DNA of 22,213 bases, taken from Bacteriovoracaceae bacterium (GTDB taxonomy: Bacteria; Bdellovibrionota; UBA1018). Shown here piece by piece: positions 21,127 to 22,213 of this stretch (the stretch's first letter is position 1; each line of letters opens with the position of its first letter). The notes under the pieces are model-generated. The model did not search any database. It saw only the letters and a program-made list of their open reading frames with translations, and was not told where the DNA came from. Position numbers and translations under genes: made by a program. The DNA lies in assembly GCA_947500275.1 (NCBI GenBank), contig CANMSW010000006.1, positions 1 through 22,213 of the forward strand. Direction: 5' to 3'.

Positions 21127-22213
21127 TGATTCGCACAGCTCTCGAGGATGAAGTGAGTGTCGAGGAACGGAAGAGCAGTGAAAGAGTGACTCACTTCAGA
21201 GTAGGTTCCTGCGATTCCTCCCAGATAACCCGACCGCGCAGAATTTAGATCTTCATGGCGGCCGTAAAGAAGGCTTCCTGATTTCAAACCTTCGGTCTGA
21301 AGAGCCCAAACCAGACGTGATCCGGAGGCGACCTGGACCGGTTTTTCGAAAGTGAATCGAAGCCATTGGAATGGGATCGCCGTAGAACTTTCTTCGTCGG
21401 TAGAGGGAAGCATGGAAACCTGGCTTCTTCCCCGACCCGGGTAGAGGTTTTCGCCCGCGAGGGATGTTTCGGCTATTGCGGGAAAAAGTGGAAGGCCTGG
21501 TACTTCAGGATCTTCAAGGTGGAGAGAAATTCGAAGATGTTCGACACGAGTTTTGAGGCTTGAAAGCCGGAGGGGGATTTGAAGCGTGGCAATTTCACTC
21601 GGTTCCGCCGACCCGCTTCCTGGGCTAAGTTCTAAGGACTGGGTGATTTGAAGAGAATCGGATTCGATTCGTCCGTAGTGTCTGATTTCGGGCGTCTCGA
21701 AGTGTGCTATCGCCTGTCGCTCGGCGCAATCTTCTCCCGTTGCCTCGAGGGGAAACTCGAGAAGCCTCTGCTCGCGTCCATTTTGATATTCAATTCTGAG
21801 ACTTGCAGTCCAAGTTTGGCTCGTGAATGGACTTCCATTCGGTGCAAAGCGAAGAGGGATTGCGCATTCCATCCCCGGTTCTAGGGTAGTACTGCATCGA
21901 CGGTGCAAAAGCTGAGGAAGATCTTCAGCATTCTCCTCGACTAGGGTGAGGGTCTGATCGTTCGCGCCTTCGTTATTCAATTGCGTCCGCAAGTCAGTTG
22001 CTAGGGTTTGCCCCAGATTCTTGATGACGACTTCTATGATTAGCGTCTCGCCGAATCGTGTTCGCCCAATCGAGGTTGCTTCCTCGCGGAGAAGTGCTTG
22101 GCCGGCCGGGGTTCCGACTGAAAGATTAATATCAGCCTCTGAATTCCCGCATTCAATGTCGTCTTCTCCAAATCGCGTTCCTGCTTCGCAGCCTGGATTC
22201 AAGGTCTGTTGTG
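21111..22213 (-). CDS. C-terminal part of an exported protein with Hydin/choice-of-anchor-like domain; 5' end outside window
   Basis: The frame is open to the right edge, and the first in-window start is a TTG at 22202, so the gene is probably cut. Visible residues begin with a Cys-containing acidic segment (GCEAGTRFGEDDIECG). About 27-155 has the pattern of an ASH/SPD-2/Hydin or choice-of-anchor D Ig-like domain: VVIKNLGQTLATDL, then CSTTLEPGMECAIPLRFAPN, then LRIEYQNG and FPLEATGE. The last 200 residues are a second beta-rich domain (LQIPLRLSSL, LRFTFEKPVQVASGSRLVWAL) that looks like a jelly-roll or lectin-type sandwich, ending with FILESC. Cysteines at the start and end suggest an exported, disulfide-bonded protein. 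Function unknown; surface adhesion or structural role is an inference. It converges on the VWA lipoprotein gene. Confidence 0.72.
   Translation of the reverse strand, partial: QQTLNPGCEAGTRFGEDDIECGNSEADINLSVGTPAGQALLREEATSIGRTRFGETLIIEVVIKNLGQTLATDLRTQLNNEGANDQTLTLVEENAEDLPQLLHRRCSTTLEPGMECAIPLRFAPNGSPFTSQTWTASLRIEYQNGREQRLLEFPLEATGEDCAERQAIAHFETPEIRHYGRIESDSLQITQSLELSPGSGSAEPSEIATLQIPLRLSSLKTRVEHLRISLHLEDPEVPGLPLFPAIAETSLAGENLYPGRGRSQVSMLPSTDEESSTAIPFQWLRFTFEKPVQVASGSRLVWALQTEGLKSGSLLYGRHEDLNSARSGYLGGIAGTYSEVSHSFTALPFLDTHFILESCANQPTSL

Overview
The window reads as chromosomal DNA of a Gram-negative, rod-shaped bacterium with moderate GC content (somewhat above half by eye). The evidence is the elongasome genes mreC, mreD, mrdA and rodA, an inner-membrane PpiD/SurA-like anchor protein, several exported or lipid-anchored proteins, and a regulator with TPR-like helices followed by a winged helix. 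The mix recalls Bdellovibrionota or other former Deltaproteobacteria. That placement is an inference from gene content; there is no rRNA gene to test it. Coding density is high. I see no phage, transposon, CRISPR array, tRNA or rRNA.

Region by region: positions 1-1987 (+) hold the 3' part of a large protein that may be glycosidase-like, cut by the window edge, and an unrecognised gene. At 1997-3286 (-) is a YegD-type Hsp70 ATPase without a substrate-binding domain. It is divergent from a small exported cysteine-rich protein (3346-3750), and a 14-bp perfect hairpin lies between them. rlmN (3865-5220, +) carries an unusual acidic insertion just before its catalytic cysteine. It converges on an exported caspase-like (clan CD) protein with an EF-hand loop (5256-6473, -). 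Next on the minus strand, in transcription order, come mreC, mreD, mrdA and rodA, followed by a coiled-coil lipoprotein-like protein ending in lysine (11757 down to 6574). mreB is absent.

A 294-bp intergenic region (11758-12051) separates mreC from a divergent PpiD-like membrane protein. It contains a candidate mreC promoter, two hairpins and a small ORF with a good ribosome binding site. After a strong terminator come an alpha/beta hydrolase (-), a TPR/winged-helix regulator (+) and a small exported protein (+). uvrA (16222-19152, -) has a Lys/Ala-rich insert. It is divergent from a VWA-domain lipoprotein (19311-21089, +) with an Asp/His-rich linker and a 24-bp tandem repeat encoding a Pro/Ser/Thr stalk. 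The window ends in a partial exported protein with a Hydin/choice-of-anchor-like domain (-).

How the genes fit together: the mreC-to-rodA set makes the lateral-wall elongation machinery. MreC and MreD scaffold the transpeptidase PBP2 and the glycosyltransferase RodA. The trailing coiled-coil protein could tether the envelope to the wall, and the PpiD-like protein could help exported proteins fold. RlmN and UvrA are housekeeping rRNA modification and DNA repair. The most unusual items are the EF-hand caspase-like exported protein, the Lpp-like protein at the end of the rod operon, and the perfect inverted repeat that abuts the ribosome binding site of the VWA lipoprotein gene. No obviously new multi-gene system is visible.
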